Shown here piece by piece: positions 1 through 9,303 of a stretch of DNA of 64,000 nucleotides. The notes under the pieces were generated by a model that ran no database searches, had not been told where the DNA came from, and saw only the letters and a list, made by a program, of their open reading frames with translations. The stretch is from positions 1 to 64,000 of the forward strand of contig NZ_BMTW01000012.1 in NCBI RefSeq assembly GCF_014649875.1, given 5' to 3'. The first letter of the stretch is position 1. Each line of letters opens with the position of its first letter. The translations under genes and the position numbers were made by a program. The DNA comes from Streptomyces rubiginosohelvolus (lineage in GTDB: Bacteria; Actinomycetota; Actinomycetes; Streptomycetales; Streptomycetaceae).

Positions 1-660
1 TTCGGCGACGTCATGAGCGCCGGCATCGGCGGCGCGGGGGCCGACCGCTCCGCTTACATCGCCTACATCGTCCCGGGCATCCTGATGATGACCATCGGCT
101 CCACCGTCATCGGGGCCGCGGTGTCCGTCTCCACCGATATGGCCGAGGGCATCATCGCCCGCTTCCGCACCATGGCCATCTATCGCGGTTCCGTGATCAT
201 CGGTCATGTCGTCGGCAGCGTGCTACAGATCCTCGCGAGCCTCGTCGTCGTCGGCGCCGTGGCCGCGGCCATCGGCTTCCGGTCCGTCGACACCACCGCC
301 CTGGAGTGGCTGGCCGCCTTCGGGCTGGTCACGCTGTTCGCCCTGGCGCTCACCTGGATCGCGGTCGGGATGGGCATGGCCAGCCCGAACGCGGAGGCGG
401 CCGCCAACAGCGCACAGCCGCTGATCCTCCTGCCGCTCATCTCCAGCGCCTTCATCCCGGCGGACACCATGCCGGGCTGGTTCCGGCCGATCGCCGAGTA
501 CCAGCCCTTCACCCCGGTCATCGAGACCCTGCGCGGCCTGCTGCTCGGCACCGAGATCGGCCACAACGGCTGGCTCGCCGTCGGCTGGAGCCTGGCCCTG
601 GCCGTACTCGGCTACCTGTGGTCGAAGTCCCTCTTCCGCCGCGACCCGGCGGCGCGCTGA
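1..660 (+). CDS. ABC-2 type (DrrB-like) transporter permease, 5' truncated by the window
   Basis: The reading frame is open from base 1, so the gene starts outside the window and about 220 C-terminal residues are seen. The protein is an integral membrane subunit of an ABC-2 exporter, the class that pairs with a DrrA-like ATPase in drug or lipid efflux. Visible signs are alternating hydrophobic segments, the cytoplasmic coupling stretch AEGIIARFRTMAIYR, and the family's typical late loop FIPADTMPGWFRPIAEYQPF before the last membrane helix. The ATPase partner is expected just upstream, outside the window. A strong hairpin terminator follows 77 bases after the stop. Substrate cannot be told. Confidence 0.9.
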   Translation, partial: FGDVMSAGIGGAGADRSAYIAYIVPGILMMTIGSTVIGAAVSVSTDMAEGIIARFRTMAIYRGSVIIGHVVGSVLQILASLVVVGAVAAAIGFRSVDTTALEWLAAFGLVTLFALALTWIAVGMGMASPNAEAAANSAQPLILLPLISSAFIPADTMPGWFRPIAEYQPFTPVIETLRGLLLGTEIGHNGWLAVGWSLALAVLGYLWSKSLFRRDPAAR

Positions 661-736
661 TCACGTGCGGCGCCCCGCCCGCGCCTCACCCGTACACAAG
701 GGAAAGCCCGCACCCAGAAAGCCCGCGGGCAAGAGG

Positions 737-767
737 AAAGCCCCCGTGCCGCTCGCACGGGGGCTTT
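737..767. terminator. Bidirectional intrinsic terminator between convergent genes
   Basis: A perfect 13-bp stem (left arm 737-749, right arm 755-767) with a 5-base loop sits between the permease (+) and the MMPL gene (-). The arm ends in AAAG/CTTT, so it can serve both directions. Confidence 0.85.
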
Positions 768-870
768 CGCTTGCCCCGGTCCCCGTCCCCACAGGTAACC
801 GGCGCTTCCGGGGCCACGCTCCGCTCAGACGCGGACCCGGAGCTGGGAGGACTCCGTCAGGACGGACGGG

Positions 871-3102
871 TCAGACGCGGACGAGCTCACGCTCACCCTC
901 GCCGCCGCCGTCACCGGACCCTGCGGAACCGGACGCGTCAGTCAGCTGCTTCTGCAGCTTCTCGCCCTCCACGTCCACGTTGGGCAGCGCCCGGTCCAGC
1001 CAGCGCGGCAGCCACCAGGCCTTCTTGCCGAGCAGAGCCAGGACGGCGGGCACGATCGCCATGCGCACCACGAAGGCGTCGAAGAGGACGGCGATGGCGA
1101 GCGAGAAGCCGATCATCTTGATCATCTGCTCGCTGGAGCCGATGAAGCCGGAGAAGACCGCCATCATGATCACCGCTGCGGCCGTGACCACCCGTGCGCC
1201 GTGCTTGAAGCCGGTCACGATGGCCTGGCCCGGGCTCTCGCCGTGGACGTACGCCTCGCGCATCCGGGTGACGAGGAAGACCTCGTAGTCCATCGCGAGT
1301 CCGAAGACCACACCGACCATGAAGATCGGCATCATGCTCATGATCGGACCGGTCTGCTCGACGCCGAAGAGCGAGCCGAGCCAGCCCCACTGGAAGACCG
1401 CGACGACCGCGCCGAGGGCCGCGACCACCGAGAGCAGGAAGCCCAGGGCCGCCTTCAGCGGGACGAGGATCGAGCGGAAGACCAGCATCAGCAGCAGGAA
1501 CGCGAGGCCGACGACGAGCGCCAGGTAGGGCAGCAGCGCGTCGTTCATCTTCTGCGAGAAGTCGATGTTCATCGCGGTGGCGCCGGTGACCAGGACCTCG
1601 GCCCCGGTGTCGGCCTTGATGTCCTTGCCCACGTCACGGATGTCGTGGACGACCTCCTCCGTGGCGTGGGAGGACGGGCGGTCCTTCGGGATGACCGTGA
1701 TCGTCGCGGTGTCGCCGGCCTTGTTGAAGGCGGGCGGGAGGACGGCGCTGACGCCGAGCGCCTCGATCTCCTCGGCGACCCGGTTGGCGGCGGCCTTGCC
1801 GTCGGAGCTGTTCTTGGTGTCGGTGACGACCATCAGCGGACCGTTGAACCCGGGGCCGAAGCCGTCCGAGAGCATGTCGTACGCCTGGCGCTGCGTGGTC
1901 GACTTCGGCTGGGCGCCGTCGTCGGGCAGGCCCATCTCCAGCGAGGCGGCCGGTACGGCGACGATGCCGAGGCCGAGGACGCCGACGAGCATGACCCAGA
2001 CCGGCTTGCGCAGCACGAACCGCGCCCAGCGGGTGCCCATGTTCGGCTTGGCCTCGGGGCTCTTCTCCATCTCGGCGGCCTTACGGGCCTTGCGCCCCAT
2101 GATCCGCTTGCCCGCGAAGCCGAGGGCGGCCGGGACGAGGGTGAGCGCGATGAGGACGGCGATGGCGACCGTACCGGCGGCGGCGAGGCCCATCTTCGTC
2201 AGCATCGGGATGTTGACGACGGCGAGGCCGGCCAGGGCGATGACCACGGTCAGGCCCGCGAAGACGACCGCGGAACCGGCGGTGCCCACGGCCCGCCCGG
2301 CGGCTTCCTCGCGCTCCCGGCCCTCCGCCAGTTCGGCGCGGTAGCGGGAGACGATGAAGAGGGCGTAGTCGATGCCGACCGCGAGGCCGATCATCATGGC
2401 GAGGATCGAGGTGGTGGAGCCCAGGTCCATCACGCTGGCCAGCGCGGTGATCGTGGAGACCCCGATGCCGACCCCGACGAGCGCGGTCACCAGCGGCAGT
2501 CCCGCCGCGATCAGCGAACCGAAGGTGATGACGAGGACGATCGCCGCGATGACGACGCCGATGATCTCGGCGGTCCCGGTGTGCGGCATGACCTGGAGGG
2601 CGTCACCGCCGATCTCCACCTTCATGCCGCTCTTCTCGGCATCCTTGCCCGCGTCCTCCAGGGCGTCCCGGGTCGCGTCGGTCAGCTCCATGGAGTTGAC
2701 CTTGTAGGAGACCGAGATGTACGCGGTCGAGCCGTTCTGGCTCACCGCCTTCTGCTGGAAGGGGTCGGCGACCCCCGCGATCTGGTCCGAGCCGGACTGC
2801 AGCTCCTTGACGATCCCGGTGATCTCGCGCTTGTTCTCGGCGTCGGTCACCTTCTCGCCCTCGGGCGCCTGGAAGACGACCCGGGCGGTCGCGCCGTCGG
2901 CACTGCCGCCGGGGTTGCGCTCTTCCAGGAGGTCGAAGGCGCGCTGCGCCTCCGTACCGGGGATGGAGAAGGAACTGGAGGTGGCGGTGGACGCGGTGGC
3001 CGCACCGATTCCGGCGACCGCCAGCAACGCCACCCAGATCAGGGCGACGAAGCCGCGGCGGCGGAAGGTGAGCCGTCCGAGCTTGTAGAGGAAAGTGGCC
3101 AC
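871..3102 (-). CDS. MMPL/RND family exporter
   Basis: A 743-residue membrane transporter of the MMPL family, which exports lipids or hydrophobic compounds using the proton gradient. It has the expected duplicated layout: an N-terminal helix (RRGFVALIWVALLAVAGIG), an extracellular domain, a helix bundle containing VGIDYALFIVSRYR, then a second loop and bundle containing GLAMDYEVFLVTRMR. The duplicated Asp-Tyr pair is the family's proton-relay signature. The start is GTG at 3102 with GGGAG about nine bases upstream. The TetR gene lies 120 bases upstream on the same strand and is the likely controller. The C-terminal tail is Gly/Asp-rich and cytoplasmic. Substrate unknown. Confidence 0.93.
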   Translation of the reverse strand: MATFLYKLGRLTFRRRGFVALIWVALLAVAGIGAATASTATSSSFSIPGTEAQRAFDLLEERNPGGSADGATARVVFQAPEGEKVTDAENKREITGIVKELQSGSDQIAGVADPFQQKAVSQNGSTAYISVSYKVNSMELTDATRDALEDAGKDAEKSGMKVEIGGDALQVMPHTGTAEIIGVVIAAIVLVITFGSLIAAGLPLVTALVGVGIGVSTITALASVMDLGSTTSILAMMIGLAVGIDYALFIVSRYRAELAEGREREEAAGRAVGTAGSAVVFAGLTVVIALAGLAVVNIPMLTKMGLAAAGTVAIAVLIALTLVPAALGFAGKRIMGRKARKAAEMEKSPEAKPNMGTRWARFVLRKPVWVMLVGVLGLGIVAVPAASLEMGLPDDGAQPKSTTQRQAYDMLSDGFGPGFNGPLMVVTDTKNSSDGKAAANRVAEEIEALGVSAVLPPAFNKAGDTATITVIPKDRPSSHATEEVVHDIRDVGKDIKADTGAEVLVTGATAMNIDFSQKMNDALLPYLALVVGLAFLLLMLVFRSILVPLKAALGFLLSVVAALGAVVAVFQWGWLGSLFGVEQTGPIMSMMPIFMVGVVFGLAMDYEVFLVTRMREAYVHGESPGQAIVTGFKHGARVVTAAAVIMMAVFSGFIGSSEQMIKMIGFSLAIAVLFDAFVVRMAIVPAVLALLGKKAWWLPRWLDRALPNVDVEGEKLQKQLTDASGSAGSGDGGGEGERELVRV

Positions 3103-3222
3103 GGGGGCGTACTCCCGGTCAGGTCGTATGAGTGGAAATCGGGCATGAGGAACCAGCCCGACGACGAGAGCGGCGTGTCAGGTGGAGCTTCGGGGAGAGG
3201 CCGTGCAGGTGGTGCGGGGACG

Positions 3223-3795
3223 TCAGACGCCGAGGGCGGGGAGAACCACGGAGTCCACGTAATCGACGAGGAACGCCTGGTCGACAGGACGGTCCTCGAT
3301 CAGCTGCCGGGCGGCCAGCGCGCCGACCAGCATGTGCGGGATGTACTTCAGCGCCGGATTGTCCGGACGCAGCTCACCCCGGTCCACCGCCCGTTGCAGC
3401 ATCTGGTCGAACCCGGTCATCTCCGGTTCGATCAGCAGCTCGCGCAGGGCCTGGAGCAGCTCGGGGTACTCGTGGACGGCATGGCTCAGACCCCGCATCA
3501 GCGCGGCGTCCTTCTCCATCTGGCAGTCGTCGGTCCGGCTCAGCGCGGTATGGAAGTCCCCGCGCAGCGAACCGGTGTCGATGTCCGCGAGGTTCCCCGG
3601 CTTGTTGTGCCGCAGCGCCTTCGCGACCAGCTCGGGCTTGGAGCCCCACTGGCGGTAGAGGGTGGCCTTGCTCGAACGGGTACGGGCGGCGACGGCGTCC
3701 ATGGTCAGGGCGTCGTAACCGACCTCGCGGAGCAGGTCGAGGACGGCCTCGTAGAGCTCGCCCTCACGCTCGGGGGTCAGCCTGGTGCGTGCCAT
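3223..3795 (-). CDS. TetR family transcriptional regulator
   Basis: A 190-residue repressor. The N-terminal domain (residues about 10-55) has the TetR helix-turn-helix: LLREVGYDALTMDAVAARTR followed by SSKATLYRQWGSKPELV. The C-terminal part resembles the TetR_C domain that binds ligand and dimerises. The frame is open further upstream to 3927, but ATG 3795 is chosen because AAGGAGG lies seven bases before it and the protein then starts at the usual distance from the HTH. Two palindromes 55-120 bases upstream are probable operators. It most likely represses itself and the MMPL exporter, and may affect the divergent tricorn gene. Confidence 0.92.
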   Translation of the reverse strand: MARTRLTPEREGELYEAVLDLLREVGYDALTMDAVAARTRSSKATLYRQWGSKPELVAKALRHNKPGNLADIDTGSLRGDFHTALSRTDDCQMEKDAALMRGLSHAVHEYPELLQALRELLIEPEMTGFDQMLQRAVDRGELRPDNPALKYIPHMLVGALAARQLIEDRPVDQAFLVDYVDSVVLPALGV

Positions 3796-3849
3796 GTGCC
3801 GACCTCCTTCGCGCTCGTTTCCCCTGCCGACGGCTTCACTCAGCATCGA

Positions 3850-3911
3850 ACGAAACCGTTTCGTACACCTGAACCGTACCCCCATCCGCCAGCGAAACGA
3901 AATCGTTTCGC
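3850..3911. promoter_or_regulatory. Two candidate TetR operators in the divergent promoter
   Basis: Two near-identical 15-bp palindromes lie between the TetR gene and the tricorn gene: acgaaaccgtttcgt (3850-3864) and acgaaatcgtttcgc (3897-3911). Their centres are 47 bases apart, close to four or five helical turns. Placement right next to a TetR gene makes them likely binding sites. The second lies in the region where the tricorn promoter should be. Confidence 0.7.
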
Positions 3912-3965
3912 TTGTGTCCTGCACCACAAGTTGCCCCGGGCCCCCCGCACCGAAAACATTGGGGG

Positions 3966-6900
3966 GTGAGTGACGACGTCGCGTATCTCCGTTTCCCGCA
4001 CCTCCACCAGGACTTGCTGTGCTTCGCGGCCGAGGACGATCTCTGGGTCGCCCCCCTCGCCGCCGCGGGGCACCGGCCCGGACGCGCCTGGCGGGTGACC
4101 GTCGACCGGACCCGGGTCAGCCATCCCCGCTTCTCGCCCGACGGCACCTCCATCGCCTACACGACCTGGCGGACCCTGGACCCCGAGATCCACCTCGCCC
4201 CGGTGGACGGCGGCCCGGCGCGCCGGCTCACCTACTGGGGCTCGACGGACGCCCGGGTCTGCGGCTGGAGCCCCGATCCGGGCGAGGCATGCCAGATCCT
4301 CGCCGTCTCCTCGCACAACCAGCCGTTCTCGTACTTCTCCTGGGCCTACAGCGTCCCGACCGACGGCAGCCCCGGCGGCAGGCTCCCCTGGGGCCCGGTC
4401 TCCGACATCGCGGTCGCCGACATCGACGGCGAGCGCCGCACCCTGCTGCTCACCGGCACGCCCCCGCACGAGCCGGCTGCCTGGAAGCGTTACCGGGGCG
4501 GGGCCATGGGCCGCCTGTGGCTGCACGGCGAGCGGCTGCTCCCGGACATCGACGGGCACCTCGCCAACCCGATGTTCGTCGGCCGCCGCATCGCGTTCCT
4601 CTCCGACCACCAGGGCGTCGGCAACCTCTACTCCTGCCGGACGGACGGCACCGACCTGCGCCGCCACACCGACCACGACGCCTTCTACGCCCGCAACGCC
4701 TCCAGCGACGGGCACCGGGTGATCTACCAGTGCGCGGGCGAGCTGTGGCTGGTGGAGGACCTGGAGTCGCCCGACGCCACCCCGCGCAAACTGGAGGTGC
4801 GCCTCGGGGGCCCGCGCACCGGCCGCCGCGTCCACCAGGTGCCCGCCGCCAGCAACGTCGACTCGCTCTCCGTCGACGAGACGGGCCGGGCCAGCGCCGT
4901 CACCGTACGCGGCAGCCTCTACTGGCTCACCCACCGCGACGGCCCCGCCCGCACCATCGCCGACACCCCGGGCGTACGGGTGCGGCTGCCGGAGATGCTC
5001 GGCAGCGGCGGGCAGGTCGCGTACGTCACCGACGCGGACGGCCCGGACGCGGTCGAGATCGCCTATCTGCCGCGCGCCAGCGGCGACCGCCCACCGCGCA
5101 GGCTGGCCTCCGGGCTGCTGGGCCGGGTCCAGGAGATGATCTCCGACCCGGACGGGGAGCGCCTGGCCATCGCCTCGAACGACGGCCGCCTGCTGCTCCT
5201 GGACACGGGCGAGGAGGAGACGGAGACGGAACCGGTGGAGCCCGTGGAGAGGGCCCCCAGCGGCTCGACCCGCGCCGATCTGCACGCGGCCACCGGCGCG
5301 GCGACCCCGGACAGCGCCGTTCCGGTCGATGAGCACCCCGGGCTCAGCGAGCTGATCCGCTCGGTCAACGGCCCGGTCCGCGATCTGGCCTTCTCCCCCG
5401 ACGGCGACTGGCTGACCTGGTCGCACCCGGGCGTCGGCCGCTCGCTGCGGCAGATCAAGCTGGCCCGGATCTCCGGCCCCGGCGCCCCGGTGATCGTGGA
5501 CGTCACCAACGGCCGCTTCGAGGACGAGAACCCGGTCTTCACGGAGGACGGCCGCTATCTGGCGTTCCTGTCCTGGCGCGGCTTCGACCCGGTGTACGAC
5601 GTCCACACCGGCGACCTCTCCTTCCCGCTCGGCTGCCGCCCGTATCTGGTCCCGCTCTCCTCGGCGACCCCGTCCCCCTTCGCGCTCTCACCCGACGGAC
5701 GCCCGGCGGCGGGCGGCCTGGACCCGGTGGACGTGCCGGACGGGAGTACGTCGGAGGGGTCGACGGTGATGGTGGAGTTCGAGGGGCTGGAGAGCCGGGT
5801 GACGCCGTTCCCGGTCTCCGCCTCCAAGTACTCGGCGCTCGCCCCCGTGAGCGGCGGCGGTCTGGTCTGGCTGCGCTGGCCGATCTCGGGCGCGCTGGGC
5901 GAGACGTTCGCGAACCCGGCCGACATGTCGGGGCGGCCCACCCTGGAACACTTCAACATCGCGAAGGCCCGCAGGACCGAACTGGTCGACCACCTGGACT
6001 GGTTCGCGGTCAGCGGCGACTGCTCGCGCCTCGTCGTGATGGACGACGGCGAACTGCGCGCCCTCCCCGCCACCGAGCCCGGCGACGGCGACACCACGGT
6101 CTACCTGGACCTGCGCCGGATCCTGCACGAGGTCGACCCGGGGGCGGAGTGGCGGCAGGCGTACGGGGAAGCGGGCCGGATCATCCGCGACTACTTCTGG
6201 GAACCGGACATGTGCGGCATCGACTGGAACGGGGTGCTGGACCAGTACCGCCCGCTGGTCGAACGGGTCGCGTCCCCCGACGAGTTCGCGGATCTGCTGC
6301 GCGAGGTGCTGGGCGAGCTGGGCACCTCGCACGCGTACGTCTCCCCCGCCCGCCGCAACGAGGGCCCGCCGCACTACCAGCGGGCGATCGGCCTGCTCGG
6401 CGCCAACCTCGTCTGCCGGGACGGCGCGTGGACCATCCAGCGCATCCTGCCCGGCGACTCCTCGGACTCCAAGGCGCGTTCACCGCTCGCGGGTACGGGG
6501 ATCAGGGAGGGGGCGGTCCTCACCCATGTCGACGGCCGGCCGGTGGACCCGGTGGCGGGCCCGTACCCGCTGCTGACAGCGGCGGGCGGCACCACGGTGG
6601 AGCTGACGTTCTCCCCGGCGGGCGGCGGCCCGTCCCGCCGGGTGGCGATCATGCCGCTGGTGGACGAGCGCCCGCTGCGCTACCAGGACTGGGTGGCCAA
6701 ACGCCGTGACGTGGTACGGGAGTTGAGCGGCGGGAAGTGCGGCTATCTGCACATCCCGGACCTGGGCGGATCGGGCTGGGCCCAGTTCAACCGGGACCTG
6801 CGCCTTGAGGTGGCCCGGCCCGCGCTCATCGTGGACGTACGGGGCAACGCGGGCGGCCACATCAGCGAGCTGGTCGTGGAGAAGCTCACCCGCACGATCC

Positions 6901-7358
6901 TCGGCTGGGACCTGACCCGTAACGCGCAGGCGGTCAGTTACGCCTCCAACGCGCCGCGCGGCCCGGTGGTGGCGCTGGCGGACGAGGCGACCTCCTCGGA
7001 CGGCGACATGATCACCGCCGCGTTCCGGCTGCTGAAGATGGGGCCCGTGGTGGGCCAGCGCACGTGGGGCGGGGTGGTCGGGATGACCGGCCGCCACCGG
7101 CTCGGCGACGGCACGTCGATCACGGTCCCGATGAACGCCGCCTGGTTCGACACCTACGGCTGGTCGGTGGAGAACCACGGCGTGGAGCCGGACGTGGAGG
7201 CCCTGCGCACCCCGCTGGACTGGGCGGAGGGCCGGTACGCGGTCCTGGACGACGCGGTCCGCCTGGCGCTGGACCTGCTGGCGGCCCACCCGGCGGCTAC
7301 GCCCCCGTCGTACGACACGGCCCCCGACCTGCGCAGGCCACCACTCCCCCCGAGGTGA
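3966..7358 (+). CDS. Tricorn protease (S41 family)
   Basis: A 1130-residue cytoplasmic peptidase that in archaea and streptomycetes cuts proteasome products into smaller peptides. The N-terminal half carries repeated propeller-like units (FSPDGTSIAYTTW, FSPDGDWLTWSHP). After the C1 region comes a PDZ-like segment (GIREGAVLTHVDGRPVDP) and the S41 catalytic core with the GNAGGHISELV motif and the nucleophile segment ADEATSSDGDM. Length fits the family (about 1070 or more). The frame is open from 3912, but GTG 3966 gives the usual start VSDDVAYLRFPHL, preceded by a G-rich stretch. An acidic Glu/Pro insert near residue 420 links the propellers. Confidence 0.92.
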   Translation: MSDDVAYLRFPHLHQDLLCFAAEDDLWVAPLAAAGHRPGRAWRVTVDRTRVSHPRFSPDGTSIAYTTWRTLDPEIHLAPVDGGPARRLTYWGSTDARVCGWSPDPGEACQILAVSSHNQPFSYFSWAYSVPTDGSPGGRLPWGPVSDIAVADIDGERRTLLLTGTPPHEPAAWKRYRGGAMGRLWLHGERLLPDIDGHLANPMFVGRRIAFLSDHQGVGNLYSCRTDGTDLRRHTDHDAFYARNASSDGHRVIYQCAGELWLVEDLESPDATPRKLEVRLGGPRTGRRVHQVPAASNVDSLSVDETGRASAVTVRGSLYWLTHRDGPARTIADTPGVRVRLPEMLGSGGQVAYVTDADGPDAVEIAYLPRASGDRPPRRLASGLLGRVQEMISDPDGERLAIASNDGRLLLLDTGEEETETEPVEPVERAPSGSTRADLHAATGAATPDSAVPVDEHPGLSELIRSVNGPVRDLAFSPDGDWLTWSHPGVGRSLRQIKLARISGPGAPVIVDVTNGRFEDENPVFTEDGRYLAFLSWRGFDPVYDVHTGDLSFPLGCRPYLVPLSSATPSPFALSPDGRPAAGGLDPVDVPDGSTSEGSTVMVEFEGLESRVTPFPVSASKYSALAPVSGGGLVWLRWPISGALGETFANPADMSGRPTLEHFNIAKARRTELVDHLDWFAVSGDCSRLVVMDDGELRALPATEPGDGDTTVYLDLRRILHEVDPGAEWRQAYGEAGRIIRDYFWEPDMCGIDWNGVLDQYRPLVERVASPDEFADLLREVLGELGTSHAYVSPARRNEGPPHYQRAIGLLGANLVCRDGAWTIQRILPGDSSDSKARSPLAGTGIREGAVLTHVDGRPVDPVAGPYPLLTAAGGTTVELTFSPAGGGPSRRVAIMPLVDERPLRYQDWVAKRRDVVRELSGGKCGYLHIPDLGGSGWAQFNRDLRLEVARPALIVDVRGNAGGHISELVVEKLTRTILGWDLTRNAQAVSYASNAPRGPVVALADEATSSDGDMITAAFRLLKMGPVVGQRTWGGVVGMTGRHRLGDGTSITVPMNAAWFDTYGWSVENHGVEPDVEALRTPLDWAEGRYAVLDDAVRLALDLLAAHPAATPPSYDTAPDLRRPPLPPR

Positions 7359-7486
7359 CGGCCGGTCACACCGGCCCGGGGTCCCCCGTGCGTGGGAGGT
7401 GAGCACCCGTCCGGGCGTTCCGGGCGGGCGCTCGCGCGTGGGCGGCGGACACGATGGAAGGGGCTGCCCACATACGAGGGAGACGC

Positions 7487-8626
7487 ATGACCGAGAACCG
7501 CTCGGACCAGATCGCCCGCGGCCGGCCCGGGGAGGACCCCGGCGCGGCCCCCGCCCCGCCCGACCTGCGGCGGATCGGGGCCAACCCGGACTTCTGGTAC
7601 CCGGTCGCCCTCTCCCGGAGCGTACGGAAGGAAGGGGTGGCCGCGGCCGTGTTCGCCGGGGAGCGCATCGCGCTCTACCGCGCCCGGAGCGGTACCGTCC
7701 ACGCGCTGGAGGACCGGTGTGCCCACCGGCAGGTGCCGCTGAGCATGGGCGTCGTGGACGGCGAGACGCTCCGCTGCTGCTACCACGCGTGGGCCTACCG
7801 AGGCGACGGCCGCATCTCGCAGATCCCCTACCTCGCCAAGGGCGACGCCCGGCCGCCGCGCGGTGTGCGGGCCTATCCGGTGCGCGAGGCGTACGGCCTG
7901 GTGTTCGTCTTCCCGGGCGACCCGGAGAAGGCGGCGGTCACCCCGCTGCCGGACGTACCGGCCTTCGCCTCACCGCGCTACAGGACGATGACGTTCTCCC
8001 GGACGGTGCGCTGCCACTACTCGTTCCTGCACGAGAACCTGCTCGACATGAACCACCAGTTCCTGCACCGGGGCGTGGTCGGCAAGCTCCAGCCGAAGCT
8101 GCTGGGGTACGAGAGCGGCCCGGCCTCGGTGGAGGCCCGCTACCTGTTCACGCACACCGGCGGCAAGCGCAACCGCAGCGCGAGCCTGCTCGCCGCGGAG
8201 GGCCTGGGCGGCCAGCCGTCCAGCGACGTCATGACGATCCGCACCGAGTACCCCTACCAGACGCTGGACCTGGTCCCGGAGAAGGCCGACCACCCGGCGC
8301 TGCGCCTCTGGGCGGTGTACGTCCCCGAGGACGCGGAGCAGCGCGTCTGCCACGCGTACGGGCTGCTCATGATCGAGAAGCCGAGGATCCCCGCCGCGTT
8401 GAGCGTGGCCTGGCCGTTCATCCGGCACTTCACCGAACGGGTCTTCGCGGAGGACCGCATGGCCGTCGAGGCGGAGCAGCGGGCGTGGGACGAGCAGGGC
8501 GAGGACCGCAACCACGAGGTCTTCAGCCTGATCCTGGACGTCCGCGACGTCCTGCGCACGAACGGCGTCCCGCTCGCCCCGCGCACCACGGCGGACACCC
8601 GCCCCTGCGAGGGCCTGGTGCCCTGA
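7487..8626 (+). CDS. Rieske-type aromatic ring-hydroxylating oxygenase
   Basis: A 379-residue oxygenase alpha-subunit-like protein. Residues about 30-140 form a Rieske [2Fe-2S] domain with the ligands in CAHRQ and CCYHAW (C-x-H, spacer, C-x2-H). The C-terminal catalytic domain shows the mononuclear-iron motif HENLLDMNHQFLHRG. This arrangement belongs to the PaO/KshA-like oxygenases that act on rings or on choline-like substrates. Start ATG 7487 follows a GAGGGAG ribosome site. No reductase or ferredoxin gene is adjacent, so it must borrow electrons from elsewhere. The substrate is not evident. Confidence 0.9.
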   Translation: MTENRSDQIARGRPGEDPGAAPAPPDLRRIGANPDFWYPVALSRSVRKEGVAAAVFAGERIALYRARSGTVHALEDRCAHRQVPLSMGVVDGETLRCCYHAWAYRGDGRISQIPYLAKGDARPPRGVRAYPVREAYGLVFVFPGDPEKAAVTPLPDVPAFASPRYRTMTFSRTVRCHYSFLHENLLDMNHQFLHRGVVGKLQPKLLGYESGPASVEARYLFTHTGGKRNRSASLLAAEGLGGQPSSDVMTIRTEYPYQTLDLVPEKADHPALRLWAVYVPEDAEQRVCHAYGLLMIEKPRIPAALSVAWPFIRHFTERVFAEDRMAVEAEQRAWDEQGEDRNHEVFSLILDVRDVLRTNGVPLAPRTTADTRPCEGLVP

Positions 8627-8635
8627 CCCGGGCCA

Positions 8636-8848
8636 AAGATGTCCTCAATCGCCGGACGGGCTGGGTTGAATCAGCCCGCCCGACACCCCGGAGTTCGAGG
8701 GCATCCTTCCAGCCCGTCCGGCACCCCCAGGGTGGGAGGGCATCCTTTCCAACCCCGCCCGACACCCCCAGCCCGTCCGACACCCCCAGCCCGCCCGGCG
8801 ATTGAGGGCATCTTTTCAGCCCGTCCGGCGCTTGAGGACATCTTTTGA
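8636..8848. repeat. Array of degenerate intergenic repeats (CAGCCCGTCCGGCG type)
   Basis: At least seven versions of the unit cagcccgtccggcgattgag, ending in gggcatctttt or gacatctttt, stand between the Rieske gene and the following terminator. The first copy is inverted and later copies are direct but diverged and of unequal length. Two tight tandem copies end the array (8796-8848). Elements of this sequence are, as I recall, scattered through Streptomyces intergenic regions. There are no even spacers, so it is not CRISPR. Confidence 0.75.
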
Positions 8849-8882
8849 CCCGCGCCCCGGGGAGGGCGGCCCCGCGCAAAGA

Positions 8883-8916
8883 AGGAGGCGCACCCGGCAA
8901 TCCGGGTGCGCCTCCT
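8883..8916. terminator. Intrinsic terminator
   Basis: A perfect 15-bp stem (8883-8897 with 8902-8916) with a CAAT loop lies between the repeat array and the small gene that reads leftward. It probably terminates that gene and blocks read-through from the Rieske side. Confidence 0.8.
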
Positions 8917-8974
8917 GACGCGACGCGTACGCACGCGCTGACCGCAGCACGTACGCGTCACACCTCAACGACCG

Positions 8975-9169
8975 TCAACGGTCAAAACGCTCGCGCGCCT
9001 GGTCCGCAGCGTCCTGGGCACGGTCCTGCATGCCCGAGGAGGAGTCCGACCGCTGGTCGCGGGCCTGCTGGCCGCGCTCCTTGGCCTGGTCCTTGCCCTG
9101 GCCGGCCTTCTGCTTGGCCTGGTCGGCGAGCTCCTGCGCCTTGTCCTTGAACTGGTCTGCGATACCCAT
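8975..9169 (-). CDS. Small hydrophilic helical protein (CsbD-like / MT0933 antitoxin-like)
   Basis: A 64-residue, highly charged protein without hydrophobic core, made of heptad-like Ala/Gln/Lys/Asp repeats (FKDKAQELADQAKQKAGQ, later AQDAADQARERFDR). This pattern matches small stress-associated CsbD-like or LEA-like proteins; databases also label close relatives as Rv0909/MT0933-type antitoxins. The start ATG 9169 has CAGGAG upstream. No toxin gene is adjacent, which argues against a toxin-antitoxin role. Function not proven. Confidence 0.75.
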   Translation of the reverse strand: MGIADQFKDKAQELADQAKQKAGQGKDQAKERGQQARDQRSDSSSGMQDRAQDAADQARERFDR

Positions 9170-9303
9170 GCTGTTCACTCCTGTGGGATGCGTGGGACGG
9201 ATGTGGGGGTGGCCCCCAGCGGGGCCGTGCTCAGCGTTACACGCCCCGACATCCCGCGCATTTCGGACCGTTACCCACCGTGAGGTGTTGCCCGTCCGCC
9301 CCG

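Noticed and set aside
1201..3969. A 922-codon open frame on the + strand over the MMPL and TetR genes
   Set aside because: It is the GC-rich antisense shadow of two clear genes; its translation is low-complexity Arg/Asp/Gly/Glu-rich without any motif.
8636..8848. CRISPR array
   Set aside because: Units differ in length and sequence, have no uniform spacers, one is inverted, and no cas genes occur in the window.
8975..9169. Toxin-antitoxin pair
   Set aside because: Although the small protein resembles MT0933-type antitoxins, no toxin-sized gene lies next to it.
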